Below are positions 31,049 through 37,467 of a stretch of DNA of 37,467 bases, in pieces. The DNA is from Bradyrhizobium sp. JYMT SZCCT0428 (GTDB lineage: Bacteria; Pseudomonadota; Alphaproteobacteria; Rhizobiales; Xanthobacteraceae). A program made the position numbers and the translations under genes. The stretch is from contig NZ_JAFCLS010000064.1 in NCBI RefSeq assembly GCF_018131075.1, forward strand, positions 1-37,467, in the 5' to 3' direction. Within the stretch, counting starts at the first letter, position 1, and every line of letters begins with the position of its first letter. Below the pieces are notes generated by a model. The model had not been told where the DNA came from. It saw nothing but the letters and a program-made list of their open reading frames with translations, and made no database searches.

Positions 31049-31933
31049 ATGTTCCTGGGCCTGGAAATCGTCGAGATGCTTGGCCAGACGATGGCCATCG
31101 TGGTGCCGGTGACGATCGCCCTGGCGCTGGTGTTCTCGGTGCTGGCGCATTTCTGGGCCTGCAATCCCGGCCGGCCGTGGTGGCGCAAGCGCGAGCTCGT
31201 GACCGATCTGGCCTACTGGTTCCTGGTGCCGCTGTTCGCCCGCGTGTTCCGGATCGGGCTATTGGTGCTCGGCGCCGCCCTGGTGTTCCAAATTCATGAC
31301 GCCGACGAACTGATCGCCTTCTATGACAATGGCCATGGGCCGCTGTCGACGCTGCCGCTGTGGCTGCAGGCGGTGCTGTTCCTGGTGATGGCTGATTTCA
31401 TGATGTATTGGCTGCACCGCATGTTCCACCGCGGCGGCTTCTGGAAATACCACGCCATCCATCATTCCTCCGAGGATGTGGACTGGATTTCGGCGGCGCG
31501 TTTTCACCCCGTCAACCTGTTGCTCGGCACCATCGGGATCGACGTCGTGTTGCTGATGGCGGGTATTTCGCCGAACGTGATGCTGTGGCTTGGCCCTTTC
31601 AACATTTTCCATTCGGCGTTCGTTCACGCCAATCTGAACTGGACGCTCGGTCCGTTCAAATACGTGCTTGCCACCCCGGTATTCCATCGCTGGCACCACA
31701 CCGCGCAGGAAGAGGGCGGCAATACCAATTTCGCGGGCGCCTTTCCGCTCTGGGACATCCTGTTCGGAACCTTCCGGATGCCCGAAGGCCGCTTGCCGGA
31801 CAATTACGGTGTCGACGATCAATCAACCTTCCCGACCGAGATCGCCGGGCAACTGGCCTATCCATTCCGGAAAATTGGCAGGGAACGCGAACCGTCGGGC
31901 GTCAATCCGGTTCCCGACAACGGAGCTCGTTAA
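31049..31933 (+). CDS. Fatty-acid hydroxylase/sterol desaturase family protein (copy 2)
   Basis: This 294-residue paralogue of the preceding gene is nearly colinear from the first membrane segment to the QLAYPFR end. The same intact histidine clusters are present (HRMFH, HAIHH, HRWHH) and long blocks are identical, for example VFHRWHHT and NTNFAG. It differs by a shorter start and by about 22 extra polar C-terminal residues. The strong similarity indicates a fairly recent tandem duplication with both copies under selection, since neither has lost a motif. The second cpaB begins 99 bp downstream. Confidence 0.9.
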   Translation: MFLGLEIVEMLGQTMAIVVPVTIALALVFSVLAHFWACNPGRPWWRKRELVTDLAYWFLVPLFARVFRIGLLVLGAALVFQIHDADELIAFYDNGHGPLSTLPLWLQAVLFLVMADFMMYWLHRMFHRGGFWKYHAIHHSSEDVDWISAARFHPVNLLLGTIGIDVVLLMAGISPNVMLWLGPFNIFHSAFVHANLNWTLGPFKYVLATPVFHRWHHTAQEEGGNTNFAGAFPLWDILFGTFRMPEGRLPDNYGVDDQSTFPTEIAGQLAYPFRKIGREREPSGVNPVPDNGAR

Positions 31934-31953
31934 CGCGACTTCGACGCGCTCCC

Positions 31954-32032
31954 TTAACCTTGCTTTGACCTATATCCGGCAGACTCGCTGCAGCGCCGGA
32001 AGCGTCGCTGCGTCATGTATGAGTAAAAGCGT
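31954..32032 (+). promoter_or_regulatory. Upstream region of full-length cpaB, homologous to that of mini-cpaB
   Basis: These 79 bp align with 28643-28723 in inverted orientation. The distal block, TTAACCTTGCTTTGAC (31954-31969), fits TTAA-N7-TTGA, and another TTAAC lies at 31930. Conservation of the whole interval in both copies suggests that it carries the promoter. Confidence 0.55.
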
Positions 32033-32848
32033 ATGAACACCGCCCGAATTATCGTTCTGGCCATCGCAATCAGTGCTGGCGGTGTTGCCGCATACCTTGC
32101 GAGCGGTATCGAAAAGGAAGCTCCCGCACCGGTCGCAGCGGTACCACAGCTGCCGACGGTGGATGTGCTGGTGGCCAAGGATGACATCGGCCTTGGCCAG
32201 ACTGTCGCCGCCGAAAACCTGCAGTGGCAGACCTGGACCGAGTCGTCCTCAAGCGGCAGCTTCATTCGCAAGAAGGACCGGCCCGAGGCCATCACCCAAA
32301 TCGTTGGCTCCATCGCCCGCATGCCGTTCATCGCGGGAGAACCGATTCGCGAGCAGAAGTTGGTCAAGGCGAACGGTTCAGGGTTCATGGCGGCGATCCT
32401 GCCGACGGGAATGCGGGCCGTCTCGACTGAAATCTCGGCCGAAACCGGGGCGGGCGGGTTCATCCTGCCGAACGACCGCGTCGACGTGATTCTGTCGAAG
32501 CGCGAGAAGCAGCAGAGTGTCGATGGCGCGGGGCAGCCGCCCGATATCATCTCCTCCCAGACCGTTCTGACCAATGTCCGGGTTCTCGCCATCGACCAGG
32601 CGCCCAAGGAAAAAGAGGGGCAAAACGCGGTGCTGGGAAAGACGGCGACGCTGGAAATGACGCCTGATGAAGTCGAGGTCTTGGGAAAAGCACGCCTGAG
32701 CGGGAGTTTATCACTGGCGTTGCGCAGCATCACGGACAGCAAAACGGCCGCCGTTGCTCCAACCGGCAACAGCAAACTGGTCACGGTTTACCGCGGAAGC
32801 ACCAGCGCCGACGTGCTGAGCTGCACGCCGCTTTGCTCCCGGCGGTAG
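32033..32848 (+). CDS. cpaB: Tad pilus assembly protein CpaB (RcpC), full length
   Basis: This 271-residue periplasmic protein is anchored by an N-terminal membrane segment (about residues 5-23). A SAF domain follows from about 42 to 115 (VDVLVAKDDIGLGQTV to GEPIREQKLV), then the RcpC/CpaB domain from about 118 to 232. The RcpC part includes LPTGMRAVSTEIS, GGFILPNDRVDVIL and SGSLSLALRS. CpaB works with the secretin CpaC. It is the only complete cpaB in the window and stands away from cpaC, leading a plus-strand group with two TadE/TadF-type genes. Its last 20 residues (ADVLSCTPLCSRR) include two cysteines and differ from the tail of the short copy. Confidence 0.93.
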   Translation: MNTARIIVLAIAISAGGVAAYLASGIEKEAPAPVAAVPQLPTVDVLVAKDDIGLGQTVAAENLQWQTWTESSSSGSFIRKKDRPEAITQIVGSIARMPFIAGEPIREQKLVKANGSGFMAAILPTGMRAVSTEISAETGAGGFILPNDRVDVILSKREKQQSVDGAGQPPDIISSQTVLTNVRVLAIDQAPKEKEGQNAVLGKTATLEMTPDEVEVLGKARLSGSLSLALRSITDSKTAAVAPTGNSKLVTVYRGSTSADVLSCTPLCSRR

Positions 32849-32852
32849 AGAG

Positions 32853-32868
32853 TTAACGGCCGCTTAAC
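32853..32868 (+). promoter_or_regulatory. Perfect CtrA-type box upstream of the TadE gene
   Basis: The sequence TTAACGGCCGCTTAAC matches TTAA-N7-TTAAC at every defined position. It begins 4 bp after the cpaB stop and lies 60-110 bp before the TadE start, depending on which start is used. It is the best CtrA candidate in the window. Confidence 0.6.
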
Positions 32869-32963
32869 GGCGCGGGTCGTTCTGCTTCTATCGGGGGAAA
32901 CACTTCGACAATCTGTTTCGGCTACTTATGACGGCAGTTCCGCTCGCGCCTGAGGTCGCTTCG

Positions 32964-33497
32964 ATGCCGTCGCATATCCGCTCCTTCAGCCAGTTGTTGC
33001 GCCGTTTTCGCCGCAATCGCGGCGGCTCCACCGTCGTCGAATTCGCGCTGGTCGCGCCGATGTTCTTTGCGCTGCTGTTTGCGATCATCGAGACGGCGTT
33101 CATGTTCTTTGCCAGCCAGGTGCTCGAGACCGTGACGCAGGATTCGGCGCGCATGATCATGACCGGTCAGGCGCAGAACGCCGCCTACACCCAGGCGCAG
33201 TTCAAGAACTATGTCTGCAGCAAGGTCGCCGCGCTGTTCGATTGCACGAAGATATCCGTCGACGTGCAGAGCTATTCGCAGTTCAGCAACGTCAACGTCA
33301 GCAACCCGATCGATGCCAGCAAGAACTTCACGGCGCCCAACAATTACAGCCCCGGCGGCCCCGGCGACATCGTGATGGTGCGGCTATTCTATGAATGGCC
33401 GATCCTGGTGACCAAGTTCGGCTATGACATCTCGAATTTGAACGGCAGCAAGCGGCTGTTGAGCGGGACCGCCGCGTTCCAGAATGAACCTTACTGA
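32964..33497 (+). CDS. TadE/G-type minor pseudopilin
   Basis: This protein of about 177 residues has the TadE-like motif GGSTVVEFALVAPMFFALLFAIIETAFMF: a cleavable basic leader, the conserved Glu five positions into the mature region, and one membrane helix. The mature domain has two cysteines (YVCSKVAALFDCTK) that could pair. TadE and TadF are pseudopilins processed by CpaA and needed for pilus formation. ATG at 32964 was preferred because GAGGT lies 8 bases upstream; the longer frame from ATG at 32928 is possible. It follows cpaB after a CtrA-like box. Confidence 0.85.
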   Translation: MPSHIRSFSQLLRRFRRNRGGSTVVEFALVAPMFFALLFAIIETAFMFFASQVLETVTQDSARMIMTGQAQNAAYTQAQFKNYVCSKVAALFDCTKISVDVQSYSQFSNVNVSNPIDASKNFTAPNNYSPGGPGDIVMVRLFYEWPILVTKFGYDISNLNGSKRLLSGTAAFQNEPY

Positions 33498-33499
33498 GG

Positions 33500-33542
33500 T
33501 TCGAGCGAAGTTGACCCTGTTCGCGTTGGGAAAACGCGCCAA
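33500..33542. repeat. Degenerate interspersed palindrome between the two Tad pseudopilin genes
   Basis: TTCGAGCGAAGTTGACCC and GGGAAAACGCGCC resemble the element at 17833-17880. It fills nearly all of the gap between the two genes, so it would lie in their shared transcript. Confidence 0.5.
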
Positions 33543-33560
33543 GACAAGATAGGCAAGGCG

Positions 33561-34154
33561 ATGAGTCTGATGACGAGAATCTGGCTTCGCATGCGGCGCT
33601 CGGCGCGCGATCTGTCCGGCGATACCAGGGGCATCGCGGCCGTCGAATTCGCCATGGTGGTACCGCTGATGCTGGTGCTGTTTTTCGGCACGGTCGAATT
33701 TTCGTCCGGCGTGGCGGTCGACCGCAAGGTGACGTTGATGGCGCGAACGCTGTCCGACCTGACATCGCAGAACGTGTCGGTCACCACGACCCAGTTGAAT
33801 AACATATTCAATGCCGGCACCAGCATCATGACGCCCTATCCGGCCTCGGAGGTGAACGCCAGGATCGTGGAGCTATACGTCGACGCGAATCTTACCGTGC
33901 GTCAGATCTGGAGCGCCACGTCGGGATCTGCGCCGCCTTCAGGTACCGTTACGGTGCCGAATGCGCTGAAGATCGCCGGCACATATCTGATCTATAGCGA
34001 GGTCAGCTACAAATATAAGCCCGCTATCGGTTACGTGATGGTGAAGGAGGGAATCAATTTGAACGATTTCACCTATACCCGTCCGCGCCAGTCACTGTGT
34101 GTTTTCAATCCGCCGCCTGCTGCCGGCGCCGCTGGTAGCTGTCCCACTTCCTAG
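33561..34154 (+). CDS. TadE/TadF-type minor pseudopilin
   Basis: This 197-residue protein has a basic N-terminus (MTRIWLRMRRSARDLSGDTRG) followed by the prepilin-like motif IAAVEFAMVVPLMLVLFFGTVEFS, with Glu at the expected position and one membrane helix. The remaining 145 residues form an exported domain with no further motif that I recognise. TadF is a likely identity by position after a TadE gene, but TadE and TadF cannot be separated safely by eye. The gene ends the cpaB-TadE-TadF group and is followed by a strong terminator. Confidence 0.83.
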   Translation: MSLMTRIWLRMRRSARDLSGDTRGIAAVEFAMVVPLMLVLFFGTVEFSSGVAVDRKVTLMARTLSDLTSQNVSVTTTQLNNIFNAGTSIMTPYPASEVNARIVELYVDANLTVRQIWSATSGSAPPSGTVTVPNALKIAGTYLIYSEVSYKYKPAIGYVMVKEGINLNDFTYTRPRQSLCVFNPPPAAGAAGSCPTS

Positions 34155-34195
34155 GCCGCGCGGCGCAAGGCAGCGCGTCGGCCGCGCATGCAAAA

Positions 34196-34222
34196 AAAGG
34201 CCGCGCCATGGGCGCGGCCTTT
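34196..34222. terminator. Bidirectional terminator between the Tad genes and the cold-shock gene
   Basis: The perfect stem AAAGGCCGCGCC / GGCGCGGCCTTT, with loop ATG, is flanked by A-rich sequence on the left and TTT on the right. It can act for both the plus-strand Tad unit and the minus-strand cold-shock gene. Confidence 0.88.
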
Positions 34223-34273
34223 CGTTATTTCGAAGCAATTTTCAAGGGCGCGCCGGGCGTCCTGAAAAATCAC

Positions 34274-34486
34274 TCATCCAGCGGCGCGCAGATTGTCGGC
34301 CGAAGATTTGCCAGAGCGACGATCGGCCACGATTTCGTAGCTGATCTTCTGGCCTTCACGCAGCGTACCAAGACCGGCACGTTCGACAGCGCTGATGTGC
34401 ACGAACACGTCATTGCCGCCGTCATCCGGCTGGATGAAGCCATAGCCCTTGGTTGCGTTAAACCACTTCACGGTTCCCATGCTCAC
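34274..34486 (-). CDS. Cold-shock domain protein (CspA family)
   Basis: This 70-residue single-stranded nucleic-acid-binding protein has an OB fold. The RNA-binding motifs are RNP1 KGYGFIQ and RNP2 DVFVHIS. The protein acts as an RNA chaperone and antiterminator. GTG at 34486 was used because AGAAGGGA lies 8 bases upstream; ATG at 34480 (MGTVKWF) is the alternative. The upstream 267 bp include an AGCCCA/TGGGCT hairpin at 34519-34538 in the expected leader, as is common for cold-shock mRNAs. Confidence 0.95.
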   Translation of the reverse strand: MSMGTVKWFNATKGYGFIQPDDGGNDVFVHISAVERAGLGTLREGQKISYEIVADRRSGKSSADNLRAAG

Positions 34487-34753
34487 GGGGGTAGTCCCTT
34501 CTCAGATATACTAGTCGTAGCCCACCTCTCGATGGGCTGGTGAGATCGAATTTTTGGAAGGGTCGTCAGCGTCTAAACCGGCTGTACCGGTGGATAGCTA
34601 ATGTCGTCCGGCCGAAAATCGATGCTCAATATTATTCGATCAAGGGGTCCAAAACAATCCTGACGTGCACGATTTTTTGAACAGGGCAAGCCCGGTCTAT
34701 CGCGCACCGACATCAGCTGTCGGGCACGTTGGAAATCGGTCGTGGGAAACCCG
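34487..34753 (-). promoter_or_regulatory. Long leader and promoter region of the cold-shock gene
   Basis: No gene is supported in these 267 bp. A hairpin (34519-34538) with a GGTGG-type flank lies close to the start codon on the transcript. The rest is moderately A/T-rich and probably holds the promoter. A minus-strand frame over 34573-34821 appears non-coding. Confidence 0.45.
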
Positions 34754-35038
34754 TTACCGGCGGCGGAACTGGCCGCCACGCGGCGGTGCACCACGCGGGG
34801 CACCGGTCGAGGGACGTTCATCCTTGTGACGGAAAATCAGCCGGCCCTTCTCCAGATCATACGGCGACATTTCGATCGTGACCCGATCGCCTGCCAGCGT
34901 CTTGATCCGGTTCTTCTTCATCTTACCGGCGGTGTAGGCAACAATTTCGTGTCCTGCGTCGAGCTGCACGCGGTAGCGCGCGTCGGGGAGGATTTCGGTC
35001 ACCAGTCCTTCGAACTGGATCAGCTCTTCTTTAGCCAT
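34754..35038 (-). CDS. infA: Translation initiation factor IF-1 (paralogue with basic tail)
   Basis: This 94-residue OB-fold protein is of the IF-1 family. The core runs from MAKEELIQFEGLVTEILPDA through DRVTIEMSPYDLEKGRLIFRHK, about 72 residues, as in ordinary IF-1. A further 20 or so residues, RPSTGAPRGAPPRGGQFRRR, form an RG-rich tail not found in standard IF-1. GGAG lies 8 bases before the ATG. It follows the helicase by 23 bp and is probably cotranscribed with it. It may be a specialised second IF-1 rather than the housekeeping copy, which cannot be judged from this window. Confidence 0.93.
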   Translation of the reverse strand: MAKEELIQFEGLVTEILPDARYRVQLDAGHEIVAYTAGKMKKNRIKTLAGDRVTIEMSPYDLEKGRLIFRHKDERPSTGAPRGAPPRGGQFRRR

Positions 35039-35061
35039 ATTTGTCTCCAGATCGATCGAGG

Positions 35062-36492
35062 CTAGCGCTGCGGCCGATGGGTACGGTTGGGTTGGGTATT
35101 CGGGCGGCTCTCGCGATGCAAGAAGGCGACGCCTTGAATGCCTTCGCTGTTGCCACCCTGCGCCGGACGCGGCGACTCATGCCGGGTCGGCTGCGACGCG
35201 GCATTATTACCACCTCCGCGGCGGGGACGGCGAGGGCCTTTTGAGCCCGGCGATTGCTCGTGGGAACGGCCGCCATGGCCATGGCCGTGGGCGGAATGGC
35301 CGCGCGGTGCGGACCGTGCGCCCCGGTTCTGGGACGGCGCTGGAGCCGCATCCCTGGTGCCCGCTGTGCGACGGTCTTCGCGGGACAGCGCCACGCGGAT
35401 CAGCCGCTCGATGTCGCGCAGATAACCCATTTCCTCGGCGCCTGCGATCAGCGAGATCGCAACGCCTTCGGCGCCGGCGCGCGCGGTGCGGCCGATGCGG
35501 TGGACATAGGTTTCCGGCACGTTGGGCAGGTCGAAATTGAACACATGGCTGATGCCGTCGACGTCAATGCCGCGGGCGGCAATGTCGGTAGCGACCAGGG
35601 TGCGGATCTCGCCGGTGCGGAACGCCGCCAGCGCCCGCTCGCGGTTGTTCTGCGACTTGTTGCCGTGGATGGCGTCGGCCCGGATGCCGACCTTGGCAAG
35701 CGCCTTCACCACCTTGTCCGCGCCATGCTTGGTACGGGTGAAGATCAGCGCGCGGTCGACCGGTTCCTGCTTCAGGAGCTGGGCCAGCACGCCCTGCTTG
35801 GCCGCGAAATCGACCTGGATGATGCGCTGGGTGATGCGTTCCACGGTGGAAGCCACCGGCGTCACCGCCACGCGGGCGGGGTCGCGCAGCATCGCTTCGG
35901 CGAGTTCGGCGATGTCCTTGGGCATGGTGGCCGAGAAGAACAGGGTCTGCCGCTTGATCGGCAGTTTGCCGACGATTTTGCGGATGTCGTTGATGAAGCC
36001 CATGTCGAGCATGCGGTCGGCTTCGTCGAGCACCAGGAACTCGACCTGGCCCAGCTTGAGGCCGTTGCTCTGCACGAGATCGAGCAGGCGGCCGGGGGTG
36101 GCGACCAGAACTTCGACGCCCTGCATGAGGGAGCGGACCTGGCGGCCCATCGGCACGCCGCCGATCGCCAGCGTCGAGGTCAGGCGGATGTGGCGGCCAT
36201 AGGCGTTGAAGCTCTCGAGGATCTGTCCCGACAATTCGCGGGTCGGCGAGAGCACCAGCACGCGGCAGCTCTTGGGCTGCACCCGGACGCGGTTCTCGAG
36301 AATGCGGTGCAGGATCGGCAGCGCGAAGGCCGCGGTCTTGCCGGTACCGGTCTGGGCGATGCCGACGACGTCGCGGCCGGTCATTGCGAGGGGAACGGTC
36401 TGGGCCTGGATGGGCGTTGGGGTGAGGTAATTTTCTTCCTTGAGGGCACGCGAAATGGGATCGGCGAGGCCGAAATCCTGAAAGGAGGTCAA
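35062..36492 (-). CDS. DEAD-box ATP-dependent RNA helicase (RhlE-like)
   Basis: This 476-residue helicase contains every core motif: Q motif TPTPIQAQT, motif I AQTGTGKT, Ia PTREL, Ib TPGR, II DEAD in VLDEADRML, III SAT, and VI HRIGRTARAG. The core ends at about residue 375. A basic, Gly/Arg/Pro-rich tail of about 100 residues follows (for example RRPRRGGGNN), probably for RNA binding. The start is TTG at 36492, because MTSFQDFGL is the family N-terminus and no ATG is available in frame nearby. It probably unwinds structured RNA during ribosome assembly or in the cold. It heads a helicase-IF-1 pair. Confidence 0.95.
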   Translation of the reverse strand: MTSFQDFGLADPISRALKEENYLTPTPIQAQTVPLAMTGRDVVGIAQTGTGKTAAFALPILHRILENRVRVQPKSCRVLVLSPTRELSGQILESFNAYGRHIRLTSTLAIGGVPMGRQVRSLMQGVEVLVATPGRLLDLVQSNGLKLGQVEFLVLDEADRMLDMGFINDIRKIVGKLPIKRQTLFFSATMPKDIAELAEAMLRDPARVAVTPVASTVERITQRIIQVDFAAKQGVLAQLLKQEPVDRALIFTRTKHGADKVVKALAKVGIRADAIHGNKSQNNRERALAAFRTGEIRTLVATDIAARGIDVDGISHVFNFDLPNVPETYVHRIGRTARAGAEGVAISLIAGAEEMGYLRDIERLIRVALSREDRRTAGTRDAAPAPSQNRGARSAPRGHSAHGHGHGGRSHEQSPGSKGPRRPRRGGGNNAASQPTRHESPRPAQGGNSEGIQGVAFLHRESRPNTQPNRTHRPQR

Positions 36493-36777
36493 AAGAGGGT
36501 TCTTTCCATTAAAAAAGGCAGGCGCCCGGCCGATACAGCCAGGAGCGCGCGAGGGGGTGTCTGAGACACCCGCGTGTTTGGGGCGTCGGTTTTGCTAGGC
36601 TGAAGGGGCAAGCCAGAAACCGTTGAACGGGATCAGAACACGCGGCTCGCAAGGACCTGATGATTCTCTAGGTCACGGGGCTCATATGGAACATGAACGC
36701 GGCGCTTTCAAGGTAAATCGCCGGATATGCTTGGCGCGGTTAAGAAACAGCCGGAAATTCGCTCGTTCCACCGGCCA

Positions 36778-36794
36778 GGCACACTCTCGGTGCC
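36778..36794. promoter_or_regulatory. NtrC-like binding site upstream of urtA
   Basis: The dyad GGCACACTCTCGGTGCC matches the NtrC pattern GCACC-N5-GGTGC with one mismatch. It lies about 185 bp upstream of the sigma-54 promoter, a normal enhancer distance. Urea uptake is commonly under NtrC control. Confidence 0.5.
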
Positions 36795-36814
36795 AATGCA
36801 TCGCCAAATCTTCG

Positions 36815-36879
36815 TGCCGTAAAATTAGACAAATGGCCTATTTTGCCTAAAATATAGACTGTTTGCCGTAAAAGAATAC
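36815..36879. repeat. Three 16-bp direct repeats upstream of urtA
   Basis: TGCCGTAAAATTAGAC (36815), TGCCTAAAATATAGAC (36844) and TGCCGTAAAAGAATAC (36864) are related direct repeats starting 29 and 20 bp apart. They lie between the NtrC-like dyad and the sigma-54 promoter. They may be binding sites for a further regulator. Confidence 0.55.
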
Positions 36880-36976
36880 ATTTTATCGGTCCAAAAAATA
36901 GGCAGATTTCTCGGCGATTTCCCCGCAAGCGGAAGATTCCACTGTAGTTCTATAGACTTACCTTGTGCTCAGACCG

Positions 36977-36991
36977 TGGCATGGTTCTTGC
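36977..36991 (+). promoter_or_regulatory. Sigma-54 promoter of urtA
   Basis: TGGCATGGTTCTTGC matches the -24/-12 consensus TGGCAC-N5-TTGC with one mismatch and the exact spacing. It lies about 70 bp before the urtA start. Confidence 0.75.
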
Positions 36992-37062
36992 GATTCCGTT
37001 AACGCAGGCGGCCGTGGGGCCGTTCGCAGCGTTTCACGCCTGCGTCAGGGAGATGACATTTC

Positions 37063-37467
37063 ATGCTTAGACAACTTACTCACGATATAGCGACGCTGAG
37101 CCGCCGTCGTTGGCTGGCAGCGACCGCTGGCCTGGCTTTGGGCCTTGCCGCATTCACCACCGCTAAAGCCGCCGACGACACCATCAAGGTCGGCGTCCTG
37201 CATTCACTTTCCGGCACCATGGCCATCAGCGAAACCACGCTGAAGGACACCGTCCTCTTCCTGATCGACGAGCAGAACAAGAAGGGCGGCATTCTCGGCA
37301 AGAAGCTCGAGGCCGTCGTGGTCGACCCGGCGTCGAACTGGCCGCTGTTTGCGGAAAAGGCCCGCGAGCTGATCACCAAGAACAAGGTCTCCGTCGTATT
37401 CGGCTGCTGGACCTCGGTGTCGCGCAAATCCGTGCTCCCGGTGTTCAAGGAGCTGAACTCGATCCTG
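37063..37467 (+). CDS. urtA: Urea ABC transporter substrate-binding protein UrtA (5' part)
   Basis: The first 135 codons are present; the gene runs off the window end. A leader with twin-arginine character (SRRRWLAATAGLALGLAAF) ends near AKAADD. The mature part begins IKVGVLHSLSGTMAISE and continues with NKKGGILGKKLEAVVVDPASNW and VVFGCWTSVSRKSVLP. These segments are diagnostic of the UrtA/AmiC type of branched-chain amino-acid-like receptor. UrtA delivers urea to the UrtBCDE importer, whose genes would be expected just outside the window. A sigma-54 promoter upstream indicates nitrogen-responsive expression. Confidence 0.93.
   Translation, partial: MLRQLTHDIATLSRRRWLAATAGLALGLAAFTTAKAADDTIKVGVLHSLSGTMAISETTLKDTVLFLIDEQNKKGGILGKKLEAVVVDPASNWPLFAEKARELITKNKVSVVFGCWTSVSRKSVLPVFKELNSIL

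Larger units (their letters stand above)
36493..37062. promoter_or_regulatory. Divergent regulatory region between the helicase and urtA
   Basis: The 570 bp contain no supported gene. The left part is the helicase leader with a GGGTGTC-TGA-GACACCC hairpin (36555-36571). The stretch 36800-36960 is strikingly A/T-rich. Candidate elements for urtA are listed separately: an NtrC-like dyad, three direct repeats and a sigma-54 promoter. Confidence 0.6.

Noticed and set aside
34573..34821. 82-residue minus-strand frame next to infA
   Set aside because: It overlaps infA in another frame and shows no family resemblance.
35254..36564. 436-residue plus-strand frame
   Set aside because: Antisense shadow of the DEAD-box helicase gene.

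Overview
The window is a GC-rich alphaproteobacterial chromosome segment, most likely Bradyrhizobium or a close Nitrobacteraceae relative. The case rests on a CycM-type membrane-anchored cytochrome c, a cpa-type Tad pilus locus, a Yej transporter with two binding proteins, a UrtA gene behind a sigma-54 promoter, and several interspersed palindromic repeat families resembling those in Bradyrhizobium intergenic DNA. No rRNA, tRNA, CRISPR array, transposase or prophage gene was seen. The genus is inferred from gene content, not from a marker gene.

Layout. (1) 1-6000, minus strand: repeat DNA, a zeta-like glutathione transferase bracketed by two copies of one repeat, then metF-metH (5,10-methylene-THF reductase and cobalamin-dependent methionine synthase). 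(2) 6300-9820: an LLM flavin oxidoreductase (plus) converging on the kdsB-pheA pair (minus), then cycM (plus). (3) 10090-17830, plus: two Tat-type family-5 binding proteins, two permeases and a double-ATPase, a complete YejA-A'-B-E-F importer. It is followed on the opposite strand by an overlapping M17 aminopeptidase and NlpC/P60 endopeptidase pair, which suggests a peptide or muropeptide uptake and degradation neighbourhood. (4) 20240-34220: a Tad (Flp) pilus locus split into several transcription units. tadD is on plus. pilA, cpaA, a shortened cpaB, cpaC, cpaD, cpaE, cpaF, tadB and tadC are on minus. A second, full-length cpaB and two TadE/TadF-type pseudopilin genes are on plus. Two tandem paralogous fatty-acid-hydroxylase (sterol desaturase) genes lie between the two halves. 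(5) 34270-36490, minus: DEAD-box helicase, IF-1 paralogue and cold-shock protein, a compact cold/RNA-remodelling group. (6) 36500-37467: a 570-bp regulatory region with a sigma-54 promoter, an NtrC-like dyad and three 16-bp direct repeats, leading into urtA, which is cut by the window end.

How the parts work together. The Tad genes encode prepilin (PilA), peptidase (CpaA), secretin (CpaC) and its partners (CpaB, CpaD, TadD), ATPase (CpaF), localisation ATPase (CpaE), inner-membrane platform (TadB/TadC) and minor pilins (TadE/F). CtrA-like TTAA-N7-TTAA motifs lie upstream of most Tad transcription units, suggesting cell-cycle control as known in Caulobacter.

The most notable observation is the cpaB pair. 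The copy in the canonical position has lost about 156 central residues in frame. The full-length copy lies 3.4 kb away in inverted orientation, and the two share about 80 bp of upstream sequence. This looks like duplication followed by functional relocation.
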